From Pseudomonas aylmerensis (lineage in GTDB: Bacteria; Pseudomonadota; Gammaproteobacteria; Pseudomonadales; Pseudomonadaceae): a DNA stretch of 64,000 nucleotides. Below, one piece after another: positions 36,318 through 45,997 of this stretch. The notes beneath the pieces were generated by a model. It did no database searches, was not told the DNA's origin, and was given only the letters and a program-made list of their open reading frames with translations. Made by a program: the position numbers and the translations under genes. Location of the stretch: assembly GCF_001702265.1 (NCBI RefSeq), contig NZ_MAUE01000025.1, positions 1 to 64,000 of the forward strand, read 5' to 3'. Each line of letters opens with the position of its first letter. Position 1 is the stretch's first letter.

Positions 36318-39300
36318 ATGCCTCCCATGATTTCACCTGATAGCGTTACTCTTCCCCGCCCGCATCTTCAGAACGCCCCGCAAACACCCACTTCCCCTTC
36401 GCCCCAAGCGCCTCTTGCTGAATCTTCTTCCGAGCGGGACATCGATCCCGTACGTAATCAACGAGCTATTCGGAGCATCGGGCAAGGATCGCTGCTCGCC
36501 CAACACAGTGTCCAGAACCAGCTGCCACCACCGCCGCAAAAACATTCGATGACGGCGGCTGATGCCATGGGCCAACAAGCGCTTATCGACGGTCTGACTA
36601 AAACAGGTGAATTGCAGAAACATCAATACTATGGCACTGAACGGCGACTTAGATCGCTGCAGATAACCCTGCCACCAGACTCTTACATTGCGCGCAAGAA
36701 CAACCTTGTCGAAGGGCAAAGCATAAGCGCTGAACGGTACATCCAGGCGCTGGGCTTGCCGTTACCCACCAGTTGGCAAGAGACCTTGCGATTGACCCAG
36801 AAAATTGCCATGCCATTGCCCGCACCGCCTGCGCTGGGTGATTTCGGGGGGCTGCTGGGTCGGACCATACCCTTGGCTCAATCCCAGCAAGACCGCGTGC
36901 GCGCTATCGCCAACGAATCAGCCACTACCAGCATTCAGTCCCTGATCACACACGCTGTCACCAACACGGATTCACCCGTAACCCCTCGCAAGGTACTTGA
37001 TCAGTTGATCGCAAACCCCCAGGCGCAGGCACTGGGTCAGAAACTGGAAGCCGAACTGCAGGGCATTTCAACCCCAACCAGTGTCAATGAATGGTTGATG
37101 ACAGCGCTGGCACTGGAACTGGGCATCACGCCCGAAACACAACGCAACCGTATCGCAGGCTATGAGCTGAACCAGCCCGACAATTGGGGCAAACCCGCTT
37201 CGGCGATCATCGCAGCGGTCAATGACCATCTGGAACGTCAAAACGCCGATGTCCCTGACCTAAGGGGGTACATGCTGCTCTCGCGGGTCGCGCCGCAGTT
37301 TCTGGTCAAACAGTTGCCTGAGAACCTGGTGTACGGTTCCAACGAGTGGGCGGTGTTCAGTGCTGCCGTCTCGCGCATTGAGCAACAGGCGCCCGGTACT
37401 GCGGCGACCATGACATTTGACCAAGTGATCGAGTTCGGCAACACCTCTCCGGTTAGCGAGCGCCAAGCGGTGCAAGCCGCCCTTGCGCGACGCAACGCCA
37501 TGGTTGACTGGGGTATCGTCAATGGTTTTCTCATCAAGAATGACGATGACAACTACGACCCGGCAGCGATTGAACACACGCAGGGCAAATTCAACCAGCA
37601 GATAACAGAGCTCAGTACACGCCTCGCGGTGTTCTCCTCACCGCTGCCGACCCGAAAAGCCTTGGCAGAAGCCGAGCTCAAAAAAGTACTGGGCGATGAC
37701 GTCCCTCTGGAGAAAGAATTCATCAAGCTGGGCCGCCAAAACAGAGGTGGCATAGCGTACTCGATTATTGATCTATATATGTCGGGTCGGCTCAAGACCG
37801 ATACGCTCAGGTCTGATTCTGACAAGGAGCTTCTAAAAAAAGTCGAGCCTAAATTCGATGAGCTTCCTGATATCAAAGAAGTATTTAAGGAAACGTTCAC
37901 GCCTTATTTCGACGGGGTAAAAAAAGCCTTTACCTCACGGATAAAGAGTCAAATTTCACGACTCCCTTTAGAAGACCGAAAAAACTTTGAATTCGGCGGC
38001 GTAACGGCTTACTCCGTCCGCCTCCCCCTGCGTGAGGATAGCGACGATGACATCAGTCAAAAACAATACAAAAATATTGGGCGCAGTTGCCTATTGTTTA
38101 AAACGGTGCGTGGCGAGGAAACCACCTACTATGAGTTTTCTATAGGCGATCAGACCATTCGCAAAAAAACCGACCTGCCTGAAGAACTGCCAATCGGTGC
38201 AACCCATATCGCCCGTGGGGTAGACGGCGATAAATATATCGAAGGGTTTACACGGCTGCCGTTCGATCTGGATAAGTATGGGATCGGGCACGGAGGGCTG
38301 CCACCGCCAAAAGTCCCCGTCATCATTGATCGGGTCAAGATCCAGCCCGCATCAGGTACCCCCGGCGCCGACGAACCGAACTCGACAACAGCCCCCCTCA
38401 AGACATTTTTCACCACTAAGACCGATGCGATTGCCACGACCGTCAGCGAGCATTTTTTCAGCGACAAGGACAGTTTCGAGACAGATGCTTCAGGTGAAAC
38501 AAACTTTGAGAAGCGATACCGGGAAAACCATCAACTCAACAACGGCATTCTGAATGTCATTATTCCGTTCAAGTCCGCTATCGAAAACGCGATTGAGGGT
38601 AAATGGGACGAAGCCATCGGCGATGCCATGCTGGATCTGATATCGCTTTATAATCCTGGCGCCAAAGGCGGTGGCATTGTTAACAGAACCAGTAAAAAAA
38701 CCGCCTTAGGGCTGCTGACAGGCGTTAAAAAATTCGGCGGCGCCGTGCTGAAAGACGCCAATCTTTTCGCTGACGTAGCGGACCTGACGCGCTTGTTGAC
38801 CAAAGGTGCGAAATCCGCAGCATCGTCACTCTATGACGGTGTTCATTCTCTGCAGTTGTCTGGCCGCGGTTTGCTCACGGCGCCTAACGGCCTGGACAGC
38901 GTGTCGATGGGTACCTTCAAGCATCAAGGCGAAATTGTGCAGGGCGCGGCAGCGTTCAAAGATAACAAGTGGTACGCACTTGATCCTTTGTCACTGAAAC
39001 CTTATGGCGCACCGCTGGAGGATTTCTTGCCGTCGCTGCAGGCCCAAATGGCAGAATTGGGGAAATGGGCGACTGCGGACAGCCCCCGAAAGACACTCGA
39101 TGAGGCCGTTGTCAAAAGCTGGAAAAAGACCGTTAACGACCATCGCACTGGACCGCAAAAAGCTCAGTTTGAAAGCGGATACCAATCAGGAAACCCGCAA
39201 ACTATCACGGGGTTTTCAAATTCCATGAAGCCCGCAGATATCATCACCCTGGCTGGCAACAAAAACCTTACTGCCAAGGAGGTCGGGATGCTGCTCAAGC

Positions 39301-40538
39301 GCTTCGACGATCTCTCTTACCAAATCGGTCGAGGTGGCTCAGCTCGTTTTATCGACGCCATAGAACCCGGGCTCGGCAGCGTAATACCTATGCCTCAAGT
39401 CATATACCTTTCCAAGACCGCGCAATTGTCCGATGGCCAATGTGCCGCGCTGTCGCGCGTCATGGCGGACGCCATGGCAGAAGGCAAAGAACGGTTATTG
39501 ATCAAAAACATGCTCAGTGCAGCGGCCTACCCGGCCGATCCGGCCTCCAGGGAATTTACTGCCAAACTGAGCAAGATCCAAACCCAAGTCGGCGCACGAA
39601 GCGCTTTCCATGCTCAGCAGACAGTGCGTCAGGACACGATTCAAGGCATCGTGAATGAGCTGGCCGACGCCAGCGTATCCAAGTCAATCATGATCGACTC
39701 TCCTGGTCACGCCATGGCGGCCGGGGTAAGGGTTGATGACACAGGAAAGAGTTTCTACTTCTATGACCCTAATCATGGGCTTGCGAAATTTTCCAATGCC
39801 CAGGACATGGAAAAGGCCCTGGAGAAACTGACTCGCGACACGAAACTGAAGCCAGGCTACGTGACTCATAGCACTGACCCCGCGAAGTTGGAGTTCAAGG
39901 TCTTCGACCATACTGACGCGTGGCAGCGAACAAACAGTGTGCTGAGTACGGATGTTAAAAAGCTCTATGACGCACGACTGGCCATCCGACCAGACAGCGA
40001 AAGAAGTGCTGAAAAGTTCATGGTTCGTTTACTCAGTGAACATCTTGCCACGCCCGGAGCCAAGGCAAGTGTCCGAACCCTTGAGGAACTGAAGAAATTT
40101 GACTTCGCCGTCCCAAACCAAATATTCCGGGGGCATACTGCTACCGGGGATACTCTCGCGACCGGCCTCAGGCGTGCAGCGGGAACGGACTCGTCCGGCG
40201 ACGACTATCTGGCTGCGATTATCCAACATACGGCGAGAACATCAGGCAGTGGCGGTGAAGTCATGTCATTCAGCGCGAGCAAGGCCAAAGCCAATAGTTT
40301 TGCCACCCAGTACTCAACCCCCACGAAGAAGGTGCCCGTCTTTACGGTCGACACCACCCAAGACCCGGACGCATTTCGGACGGTGGTCGATATCGTTCTC
40401 AAAGACGGTGAAAGACTGGTCAGGGATAAAAAAATCACTAAGGCAACTCTTCTGCAAGCCGTTGAAAAACTGAATGGGCAGGAGTTAGAGGTGTTTTATG
40501 TCAAAGGCGACATACCGCCGGCATTTATGGTGAGCTAA
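36318..40538 (+). CDS. Giant toxin-like protein A: YopT-like protease plus ADP-ribosyltransferase
   Basis: A 1406-residue protein and one of four paralogs (A-D). The N-terminal body resembles the large Pseudomonas dermonecrotic-toxin-like (DUF6543 type) proteins, with the signature LLSRVAPQFLVKQLPENLVYGSNEWAVF near 318. A shared membrane-like linker (IPFKSAIENAIEG) sits near 747. Two possible catalytic domains follow: a YopT/C58-like cysteine protease with Cys1042 (DGQCAAL), His1131 (PGHAMAAG) and Asp1150 (FYDPNHG), then an R-S-E ADP-ribosyltransferase with Arg1271 (FRGHT), Ser1317-Phe-Ser and Glu1389-x-Glu1391. The two are joined at TNSVLSTDVKKLY. No signal peptide is seen. Activity and secretion route are inference. 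An ATG at codon 4 is an alternative start. Confidence 0.72.
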   Translation: MPPMISPDSVTLPRPHLQNAPQTPTSPSPQAPLAESSSERDIDPVRNQRAIRSIGQGSLLAQHSVQNQLPPPPQKHSMTAADAMGQQALIDGLTKTGELQKHQYYGTERRLRSLQITLPPDSYIARKNNLVEGQSISAERYIQALGLPLPTSWQETLRLTQKIAMPLPAPPALGDFGGLLGRTIPLAQSQQDRVRAIANESATTSIQSLITHAVTNTDSPVTPRKVLDQLIANPQAQALGQKLEAELQGISTPTSVNEWLMTALALELGITPETQRNRIAGYELNQPDNWGKPASAIIAAVNDHLERQNADVPDLRGYMLLSRVAPQFLVKQLPENLVYGSNEWAVFSAAVSRIEQQAPGTAATMTFDQVIEFGNTSPVSERQAVQAALARRNAMVDWGIVNGFLIKNDDDNYDPAAIEHTQGKFNQQITELSTRLAVFSSPLPTRKALAEAELKKVLGDDVPLEKEFIKLGRQNRGGIAYSIIDLYMSGRLKTDTLRSDSDKELLKKVEPKFDELPDIKEVFKETFTPYFDGVKKAFTSRIKSQISRLPLEDRKNFEFGGVTAYSVRLPLREDSDDDISQKQYKNIGRSCLLFKTVRGEETTYYEFSIGDQTIRKKTDLPEELPIGATHIARGVDGDKYIEGFTRLPFDLDKYGIGHGGLPPPKVPVIIDRVKIQPASGTPGADEPNSTTAPLKTFFTTKTDAIATTVSEHFFSDKDSFETDASGETNFEKRYRENHQLNNGILNVIIPFKSAIENAIEGKWDEAIGDAMLDLISLYNPGAKGGGIVNRTSKKTALGLLTGVKKFGGAVLKDANLFADVADLTRLLTKGAKSAASSLYDGVHSLQLSGRGLLTAPNGLDSVSMGTFKHQGEIVQGAAAFKDNKWYALDPLSLKPYGAPLEDFLPSLQAQMAELGKWATADSPRKTLDEAVVKSWKKTVNDHRTGPQKAQFESGYQSGNPQTITGFSNSMKPADIITLAGNKNLTAKEVGMLLKRFDDLSYQIGRGGSARFIDAIEPGLGSVIPMPQVIYLSKTAQLSDGQCAALSRVMADAMAEGKERLLIKNMLSAAAYPADPASREFTAKLSKIQTQVGARSAFHAQQTVRQDTIQGIVNELADASVSKSIMIDSPGHAMAAGVRVDDTGKSFYFYDPNHGLAKFSNAQDMEKALEKLTRDTKLKPGYVTHSTDPAKLEFKVFDHTDAWQRTNSVLSTDVKKLYDARLAIRPDSERSAEKFMVRLLSEHLATPGAKASVRTLEELKKFDFAVPNQIFRGHTATGDTLATGLRRAAGTDSSGDDYLAAIIQHTARTSGSGGEVMSFSASKAKANSFATQYSTPTKKVPVFTVDTTQDPDAFRTVVDIVLKDGERLVRDKKITKATLLQAVEKLNGQELEVFYVKGDIPPAFMVS

Positions 40539-40898
40539 GGCACCTCTCCTCTTGAGCCTATGAAATCAGCGGCGTCGGGCTTTCGACGCCGCTGCGGCAA
40601 CTATAACGCCGCACAGGATTTATCTGCAGATTTAAAAGAAAAGACGGATGCCAACTTGCTATATACCTGTCTGCCGACCTGACAATAGCGCACTCAGCCC
40701 GAAAGCCTGGCGACTTAAACTTCGGGCTCATCAATTCTCTTTAAAAACCGCCCGCCCCAAGGGGTATATCCGCCTATTAGTAAACATATAAGTCTTTCTA
40801 TGTCTGCTGTGGAACCCGCCGCCCAAGCTGAACAACTTATAGGGCCATACCATGACATATGACACGGCCATATTTTTAGTACGCGAAGCGAGGCGAGC
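40539..40898. other. Intergenic region between effector genes A and B
   Basis: A 360-base AT-rich gap. It starts with a strong hairpin (40567-40594), has a second hairpin with 8-bp arms at 40696-40703/40721-40728, and ends with the ribosome site GAGGCGAG before gene B. No convincing small gene, in particular no obvious immunity gene, is present. Confidence 0.55.
40567..40594 (+). terminator. Hairpin after gene A, repeated after the orphan tip
   Basis: CAGCGGCGTCG at 40567-40577 pairs exactly with 40584-40594 around a six-base loop. No T tract follows. The same sequence context (CCTATGAAATCAGCGGCGTCG) recurs at 45594-45628, downstream of the orphan tip. Confidence 0.55.
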
Positions 40899-43800
40899 AT
40901 GTTATCAACCAGCAATTCCCTGAGACCCCTTCCAGTCAATGCAGTGTCAGGGGGTATTCAGGCGAACAGCTCAACACCCGAGCGCAGGAGTAGGCCGTTA
41001 GAGACGCCCCCTGAAGGTTCGAATCTTAGTGGATACGTTCAAGGAGATAGTGTGCTCGCCGGACTCTATGCCAACGCCCTGCGCGATGGCATTAAAAACG
41101 GGATCCTGCAGGAGTCGTTAGATAATATTCCTAAGGATTCGTCGTTCGGCAAATGGTGGTCGCATCTTCATGACGCGATCAAGAGCCCACCGTTTACCGT
41201 GTGGGCCAAAAGCAAACATATCGATCTATCGAAACCCATCGAGATTTATCCGGGTTTCGACCAGATCTCCTGCTACATTCATGGCGAACGCAAATCCTTA
41301 TGGGGCCCCGAGCAGGATAAGTCGTGGCCTGTTTTCATGGCGCCTGTCATGAAAGCTGCGGGCGTATTGGGGCTTGGAAAGACAGCGATTACAGCGCCCA
41401 CCTCCGGTTCATCCGCCCCCTTGGAGACAATCGGCAAGTTCTATGGCGAGCCCAGGCGGCCTTGGTCGATGGGTACCTTGGCAGAGCGCGCCACGAAACT
41501 GGAGCGGACAAAAATATTTGAGCCGATACCGCCGGCTGATCTGGCCAAGCGGGTTCATGAGCGCTCTGATGAAGCCTTGGCGCATGAGCAGACAGCGCTG
41601 GGAGATGCCCAGGATAAACACGTCCTGGGGGCCAAGCTGCGTGCCCTCCCCAACGATGACCCAGCGCAGATCGCCAGGTATTTGAAAGACACATTGCTGC
41701 AGGTTCATCCCCTGTCCAGCTACAGCCTTAACCAAGAGGAGCAAGTCAGCGACACTGTCAGCCTTGAAGCCTTTATCTCGGGCAATGGATGGCAGCTACC
41801 CAAAAGCCGCGTTGAACTGAACAATATGATTGAAGTCCTGGATATACCGACACTGCAAGAGCCTCCCCATGGAGACTTCGGCGGCGGATTATCCTGGTCC
41901 CCACCGCTGGATCTGGAGTCGCAGACACACGTTTACAGCCATGTCCTCTACAACTTGAAGCTTCCTGGTCTGGACGGGGAAAACCCGGCTGTCAGAAAGA
42001 AGGGCGCACTGGATTACCTCATGAAGAGGATGCCGCTTGAGACTTACGACCTGCGTAACCCTCGCAGAGTCATTGAGGATGTCCTCGGCTCTCCCAAGGC
42101 GCTTGAGTTGGGCAAGGCGCTTCAAGAAAAAATGGGCGCCGCAGTAACGGAGGAGACCTTCCAGGATTGGGCCTTGACCGCGATCATGACCACCCTGGAC
42201 AACGAATCTGTATTTACGCCTAAACAGCATCATACGGCGGGGTTCGATCTATCGGCCGACCGCCTCTACGGTCAACCCTTGGCGGGCGTAAAGCAGGCAC
42301 TGTCGGACCACTTGGTCGCCACCGGCAAAACGTCGGCACGGCTAGCCCCCATTGGAACGCATCTGCTGCTATCCCGTGCCGCCCCGGAGCTATTGGTCAA
42401 GGACATCCCCAGTAGCGTTACCTATGGCTCCAATTCGTGGATGCACTTGAGGGCTGCGGTCAAGTTCATTGAGGCACAGGCGCCTGGGGCCAGTGCTCAA
42501 ATGAACTTCACTCAGATTATGGAGCGCGCCAACCTGACACCGCTCAGCAGTGATGAGCAAGCGCTCAGGAACGTGTTTACCAATGAATCGCTGATGCTCT
42601 GGGGGAAGCTCAATAGCGTCATCGGCAATCAAGCGGGCGATACTCCCTCACTGGAAGATTTAAAGCTGTGCCAGACACATTTTAATCAGCAAGTTGAAGA
42701 GTTGTCGAAAGTCTCCCAGCACCTCATGACGCCCATGCCGACCCGCCGTGACATAGCGCTGGAAAAGTTAAAGGAAGTGTTTGGCGAGACGCTACCGCTG
42801 GAAAGGAACTACCTGCAATCGGCCAACGAGCAATACGGTGACAATCGTTATTTCTCGCCGGTCGACGTTTATATGTCAAACGAGTTGCGCCCTGGGCGCT
42901 GGAGATCTATCGATTCAAGCCTGTCGGCTAATGACCTCACCAGCAAAGGCTTGACGGACCCGAACTTTACTTTCAAAACGAGATTCGACGCCTACCACCA
43001 TGGAATGAAAGTCAGCCATAAAAACCTGCTGAAGAATATGTTTTCGAAGTTGCCTGAGGAGGACCGTAAGCATCTTGAGTTTGGTAAGCAGGAATTATAT
43101 TACTTACGCCCGGCCATCACCGGTCATGCTTCACATCTCATCCCCTCCGCGGATGAAATCGTTGCGAAAGGATTAGGTGGATTGTTAATTCGCTCTGAGC
43201 ACGAGGGCAATGTTTGCCATTACGAGGTTTTCCCCAATAGCATGCTGATTCGTAAACGCACGGATCTTCCCCGTCAATTGGAACTTGGCGGTGTGAAACC
43301 GCTGGCGAATACCGAAATAAATAAAACTCACCGCCTTGATTGGAATGCCTACAAAACCGGTAAACCGCCTCGGGGCGAGTCGACCACCTCGCAAATACAG
43401 CTGCATCGCATAACGCCAGAAAAAGAATGGGTGCCGCCCCCTCAGGACAGTTCGGTCAACGCCATGCCGATGTCTTATTTCGGTGGGAAGTCCGAATACC
43501 TTGCTGAACTGGCGGCCAGCCAACATTTCACACCTGACTATGAAACATTCAAGAATGCTGCCCACGGGGAAAGCGCCTTGGAGGAAACCACCCGACAACA
43601 CATCGCCGGACGAGAGTTCCTGCTGGGCTTGATTCCGTTCAAGAACGCCATCGAAGCAGCTATTGACGGGGACGCTGCACAGGCCGCCATGCTGTTTGTC
43701 ATGGATGGCTTGAGTTTCGTGGTCCCTGCGGGAAAGGTTGCCAGTAATATTGGCAAAATGGGCACCCGCGGGGCGCTCAAATCCTTGAGCATTGCCAAAA

Positions 43801-44798
43801 TGGCCGGCGCAGGCATTCTTGCCGCAGCAAACCCGGTAGGTGGCCTGGATGACTTGGTTCGCCTGGTGGGAAAAGGCGGACAAAAACTCACTACCATCGG
43901 CCCCCAGCGTTTCGGCAAGTTGATGGGCATTGCGGATAACGTCGATTTGATAAAACTGTCTAACCGGCACGATATTGCAATGGGAACGTATAAAGTGGCT
44001 GGCAGTACCGAACCTGTAAGCGTCACGGCCAAATACAACGAAACGGCGGGTAAATGGGTACCTTATGATGTTGTTAAAAACAAAGTCTATGGCAAGCCCC
44101 TGGATAACTTTACACCTGAAACGGCAAGATATATCGATGACACGTTGGGCACAGACGGTGTCGTGCTAAGAGTGAAGCGAAACCATCTGGAAAGGAGTCT
44201 GGCCAGAGATAATGCTATGGATTTTGGTCGAAAACTCAAGGACTTCAATGCGCCCGGGGTGGGTATTTTCACATATGTGGACGAATACAAAGGCGTGGAG
44301 CGCCTTAATATTTGTGCACATGGCGTTAACCCAAATTACGGGCAGCTGCTTCTTGATGAACCTATGAAAATGTATTACAACGGCAAGGGCAATACCCCTG
44401 TCGAACTGTTGGCGACGCTCAAGGCCTCCAATATCAACCCGGAGAGTTATAATAACGTGCGCCTGTTAATGTGCCACTCTGGTAACGGAGGTGCCGATTC
44501 TTTCGGGGGTCAATTCGGCGGGTTAATCAAGCGTAACGTCAAGGCTTTCCAAGGCCGACTCCATGCCGATTTGGAGCCTCAGGATGTTGATTTCCTTTTA
44601 GCAGGTCCGAGGTCAAATTCCCCCCACTTAACAGAGGAGATCAAAAAAGAAGTGCTGAGGCGACTGCAGCCCTCTTTAAATGTTCACCCTAAAAAAGCTC
44701 CCATGCCAGGGGACAGTTATTTAACCAGTGAATACTCGGAATCCATCAGGCTTTACTATCGCCCGCTAAAATTCAACTTTACCTCAACTGCCGCCTAG
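40899..44798 (+). CDS. Giant toxin-like protein B with CPD/caspase-like C-terminal domain
   Basis: A 1299-residue paralog of A, C and D. It has an extra N-terminal part shared with C (SSFGKWWSHLHDAIKSPPF), then the common body signature LLLSRAAPELLVKDIPSSVTYGSNSW near 488 and the linker LIPFKNAIEAAIDGDA near 909. Its C-terminal module differs from A: His1141 in ICAHGVNP and Cys1192 in LLMCHSGNGGADSF match the His-Gly...Cys layout of clan CD proteases such as the MARTX cysteine protease domain. It has a good ribosome site. It could be an effector or a self-processing domain; I cannot tell which. Confidence 0.7.
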   Translation: MLSTSNSLRPLPVNAVSGGIQANSSTPERRSRPLETPPEGSNLSGYVQGDSVLAGLYANALRDGIKNGILQESLDNIPKDSSFGKWWSHLHDAIKSPPFTVWAKSKHIDLSKPIEIYPGFDQISCYIHGERKSLWGPEQDKSWPVFMAPVMKAAGVLGLGKTAITAPTSGSSAPLETIGKFYGEPRRPWSMGTLAERATKLERTKIFEPIPPADLAKRVHERSDEALAHEQTALGDAQDKHVLGAKLRALPNDDPAQIARYLKDTLLQVHPLSSYSLNQEEQVSDTVSLEAFISGNGWQLPKSRVELNNMIEVLDIPTLQEPPHGDFGGGLSWSPPLDLESQTHVYSHVLYNLKLPGLDGENPAVRKKGALDYLMKRMPLETYDLRNPRRVIEDVLGSPKALELGKALQEKMGAAVTEETFQDWALTAIMTTLDNESVFTPKQHHTAGFDLSADRLYGQPLAGVKQALSDHLVATGKTSARLAPIGTHLLLSRAAPELLVKDIPSSVTYGSNSWMHLRAAVKFIEAQAPGASAQMNFTQIMERANLTPLSSDEQALRNVFTNESLMLWGKLNSVIGNQAGDTPSLEDLKLCQTHFNQQVEELSKVSQHLMTPMPTRRDIALEKLKEVFGETLPLERNYLQSANEQYGDNRYFSPVDVYMSNELRPGRWRSIDSSLSANDLTSKGLTDPNFTFKTRFDAYHHGMKVSHKNLLKNMFSKLPEEDRKHLEFGKQELYYLRPAITGHASHLIPSADEIVAKGLGGLLIRSEHEGNVCHYEVFPNSMLIRKRTDLPRQLELGGVKPLANTEINKTHRLDWNAYKTGKPPRGESTTSQIQLHRITPEKEWVPPPQDSSVNAMPMSYFGGKSEYLAELAASQHFTPDYETFKNAAHGESALEETTRQHIAGREFLLGLIPFKNAIEAAIDGDAAQAAMLFVMDGLSFVVPAGKVASNIGKMGTRGALKSLSIAKMAGAGILAAANPVGGLDDLVRLVGKGGQKLTTIGPQRFGKLMGIADNVDLIKLSNRHDIAMGTYKVAGSTEPVSVTAKYNETAGKWVPYDVVKNKVYGKPLDNFTPETARYIDDTLGTDGVVLRVKRNHLERSLARDNAMDFGRKLKDFNAPGVGIFTYVDEYKGVERLNICAHGVNPNYGQLLLDEPMKMYYNGKGNTPVELLATLKASNINPESYNNVRLLMCHSGNGGADSFGGQFGGLIKRNVKAFQGRLHADLEPQDVDFLLAGPRSNSPHLTEEIKKEVLRRLQPSLNVHPKKAPMPGDSYLTSEYSESIRLYYRPLKFNFTSTAA

Positions 44799-44823
44799 CG
44801 CGTTACATCGGTGTGGACGCAAA

Positions 44824-44864
44824 TAGCTACGCGTCGTCCGTGGTGCACGGACGACGCGTAGCTA
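44824..44864 (+). terminator. Very stable hairpin after gene B
   Basis: Perfect 19-base arms (44824-44842 and 44846-44864) around a three-base loop, 26 bases after the gene B stop. The same element, slightly diverged, occurs after gene C. No T run follows. Confidence 0.6.
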
Positions 44865-44890
44865 GGGTTCAAAAACACGTGAAACCAGCG

Positions 44891-44956
44891 AGCCAACAAG
44901 CGCTGGATATGCTCCTGCAACGTATCCAGATCGAACGGCTTGGCCAGAATCGGTGC
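44891..44956 (-). pseudogene. Response regulator 3'-end fragment
   Basis: About 66 bases encode the final ~20 residues of the response regulator found intact at 49989-50366 (ILAKPFDLDTLQEHIQRLLA). Its stop codon is altered and the rest of the gene is absent. It is a scar of a duplication or recombination event. Confidence 0.75.
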
Positions 44957-45592
44957 CTGGCAGCAAAAAAACAGTGTGTTCAGCGCAGATGTCAAAAAAC
45001 TGTATGCCCCCCTAGCGCTTTCTGGCACTACGCCTCTCTCTCTAACGCAGAATTACGGAAGAATTGGGAAATTTTCTAACAGGCGCCGGACAATCAACAG
45101 CGAATCTGTTACGAGTCTTCCGTGCTCATCGGTCAATCTGAAAAAACCTTTTCGCCCGAAGTACTTGACGCGGTCATAGCAAGTACAAATCGTGAGGGTG
45201 CTAATTACTCACAACGCTATCTGGACTTGATGGACATCAAACAAGACAGTCTGAAGGCGACGTTCAATGCCGAAGTCATCACAGAGTCTGGGCTGATTAA
45301 TTTCAAGCATGCCAACCAAGGCGGAGAATTCGGGCATACCGTCTACAAAAAAAAAACAAAAAACGATGAGCTGTATCTTTTCAATATCAATGGTCCGGAA
45401 CTGGACGTGGCGATGATCAGAAACGGCAATCCGCCCGAATATAGCGGCGAGATATCAGTGTTCCCCCTTAGCAATGGCAAAAGCAAAGGCCTGCAGGACT
45501 TCCTCGATGGGCTCCGGGGCAACCCGGGTTGGCAATTTGCCTACACACCCGCCAGCACACTTAATGCCAATGTGAAAAAATTGGCACCTTGA
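44957..45592 (+). pseudogene. Orphan C-terminal toxin tip
   Basis: After the regulator fragment, the sequence becomes homologous to gene A at the joint between its protease and ADP-ribosyltransferase domains: NSVFSADVKKLY here, NSVLSTDVKKLY in A. The following sequence is unrelated to the A tip, and the end is followed by A's terminator repeat. The frame shifts between about 45060 and 45110. The longest part, 45122-45592 (GTG start, 156 residues), contains KHANQGGEFGHTVY and resembles no family I recognise. I interpret it as an alternative tip cassette without body or start signals. Confidence 0.6.
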
Positions 45593-45593
45593 A

Positions 45594-45628
45594 CCTATGA
45601 AATCAGCGGCGTCGAGCTTTCGACGCCG
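45594..45628 (+). terminator. Copy of the gene A terminator after the orphan tip
   Basis: CGGCGTCGA (45607-45615) pairs with TCGACGCCG (45620-45628). The preceding bases CCTATGAAATCAG match the sequence after gene A, so the 3' flank was copied with the tip. Confidence 0.55.
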
Positions 45629-45643
45629 GTCCTCCATCAAGCC

Positions 45644-45835
45644 AACGATGCAGGACTGCATTCACGTATTCCCGCGCCTTTGGCCGGCGGGGCTGAGGCT
45701 GGCTCCAGCAACCTGATCCTCTGCCCCGCCGGTAGGTACCGAGCCTACTGAGCCAACGATCGCCAGGCAACCGTGCCGGAAAAACGCGTTGATGCTGCCT
45801 ATACATCCGTAAGGTGAGGGAGATGATTCGGGCCT
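45644..45835 (+). pseudogene. kaiC and hybrid-kinase remnants
   Basis: Short collinear pieces of the upstream kaiC-like gene are recognisable. ATGCAGGACTGCATTCACGT (compare 33589), CTGGCTCCAGCAACCTGATC (compare 33715) and GTGCCGGAAAAACGCGTTGATG (compare 34031) appear in the same order with deletions between them. GGTGAGGGAGATGATTC at 45813-45829 then copies the kinase C-terminus VREMI. The block directly precedes gene C, just as the intact pair precedes gene A. Confidence 0.7.
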
Positions 45836-45997
45836 GACTGCGTTCGCAGGGTCACCGCCCATCACGAACATAGCCTGTAATCATTGGCCAGGCGAAGCGT
45901 GGAATTACTCATCATGGTTTGGGTACGAAGGTTTGTACCTGAGGGTATGAAATGTGCCCCTGGTACCCTCTGAATAAGACCTGGATGAACCACACCG

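Larger units (their letters stand above)
44790..44956. repeat. Direct repeat copy 1: end of toxin gene, hairpin and response regulator tail
   Basis: This stretch matches 49882-50056 almost throughout: the last codons, the hairpin, and the last ~66 bases of the response regulator gene (minus strand, encoding APILAKPFDLDTLQEHIQRL). The copy of the regulator is cut off at 44956, after which the orphan tip begins. Confidence 0.8.
45593..45997. other. Gap between orphan tip and gene C, mostly gene scars
   Basis: The 405-base region contains the terminator copy and the kaiC/kinase remnants. The last 150 bases before gene C show no gene; they include an imperfect hairpin around 45926-45972 (GGTACGAAGG to CCTGGTACCC). 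Confidence 0.55.

Noticed and set aside
40539..40898. Immunity gene between A and B.
   Set aside because: No open frame with a ribosome site and protein-like composition was found in the gap.
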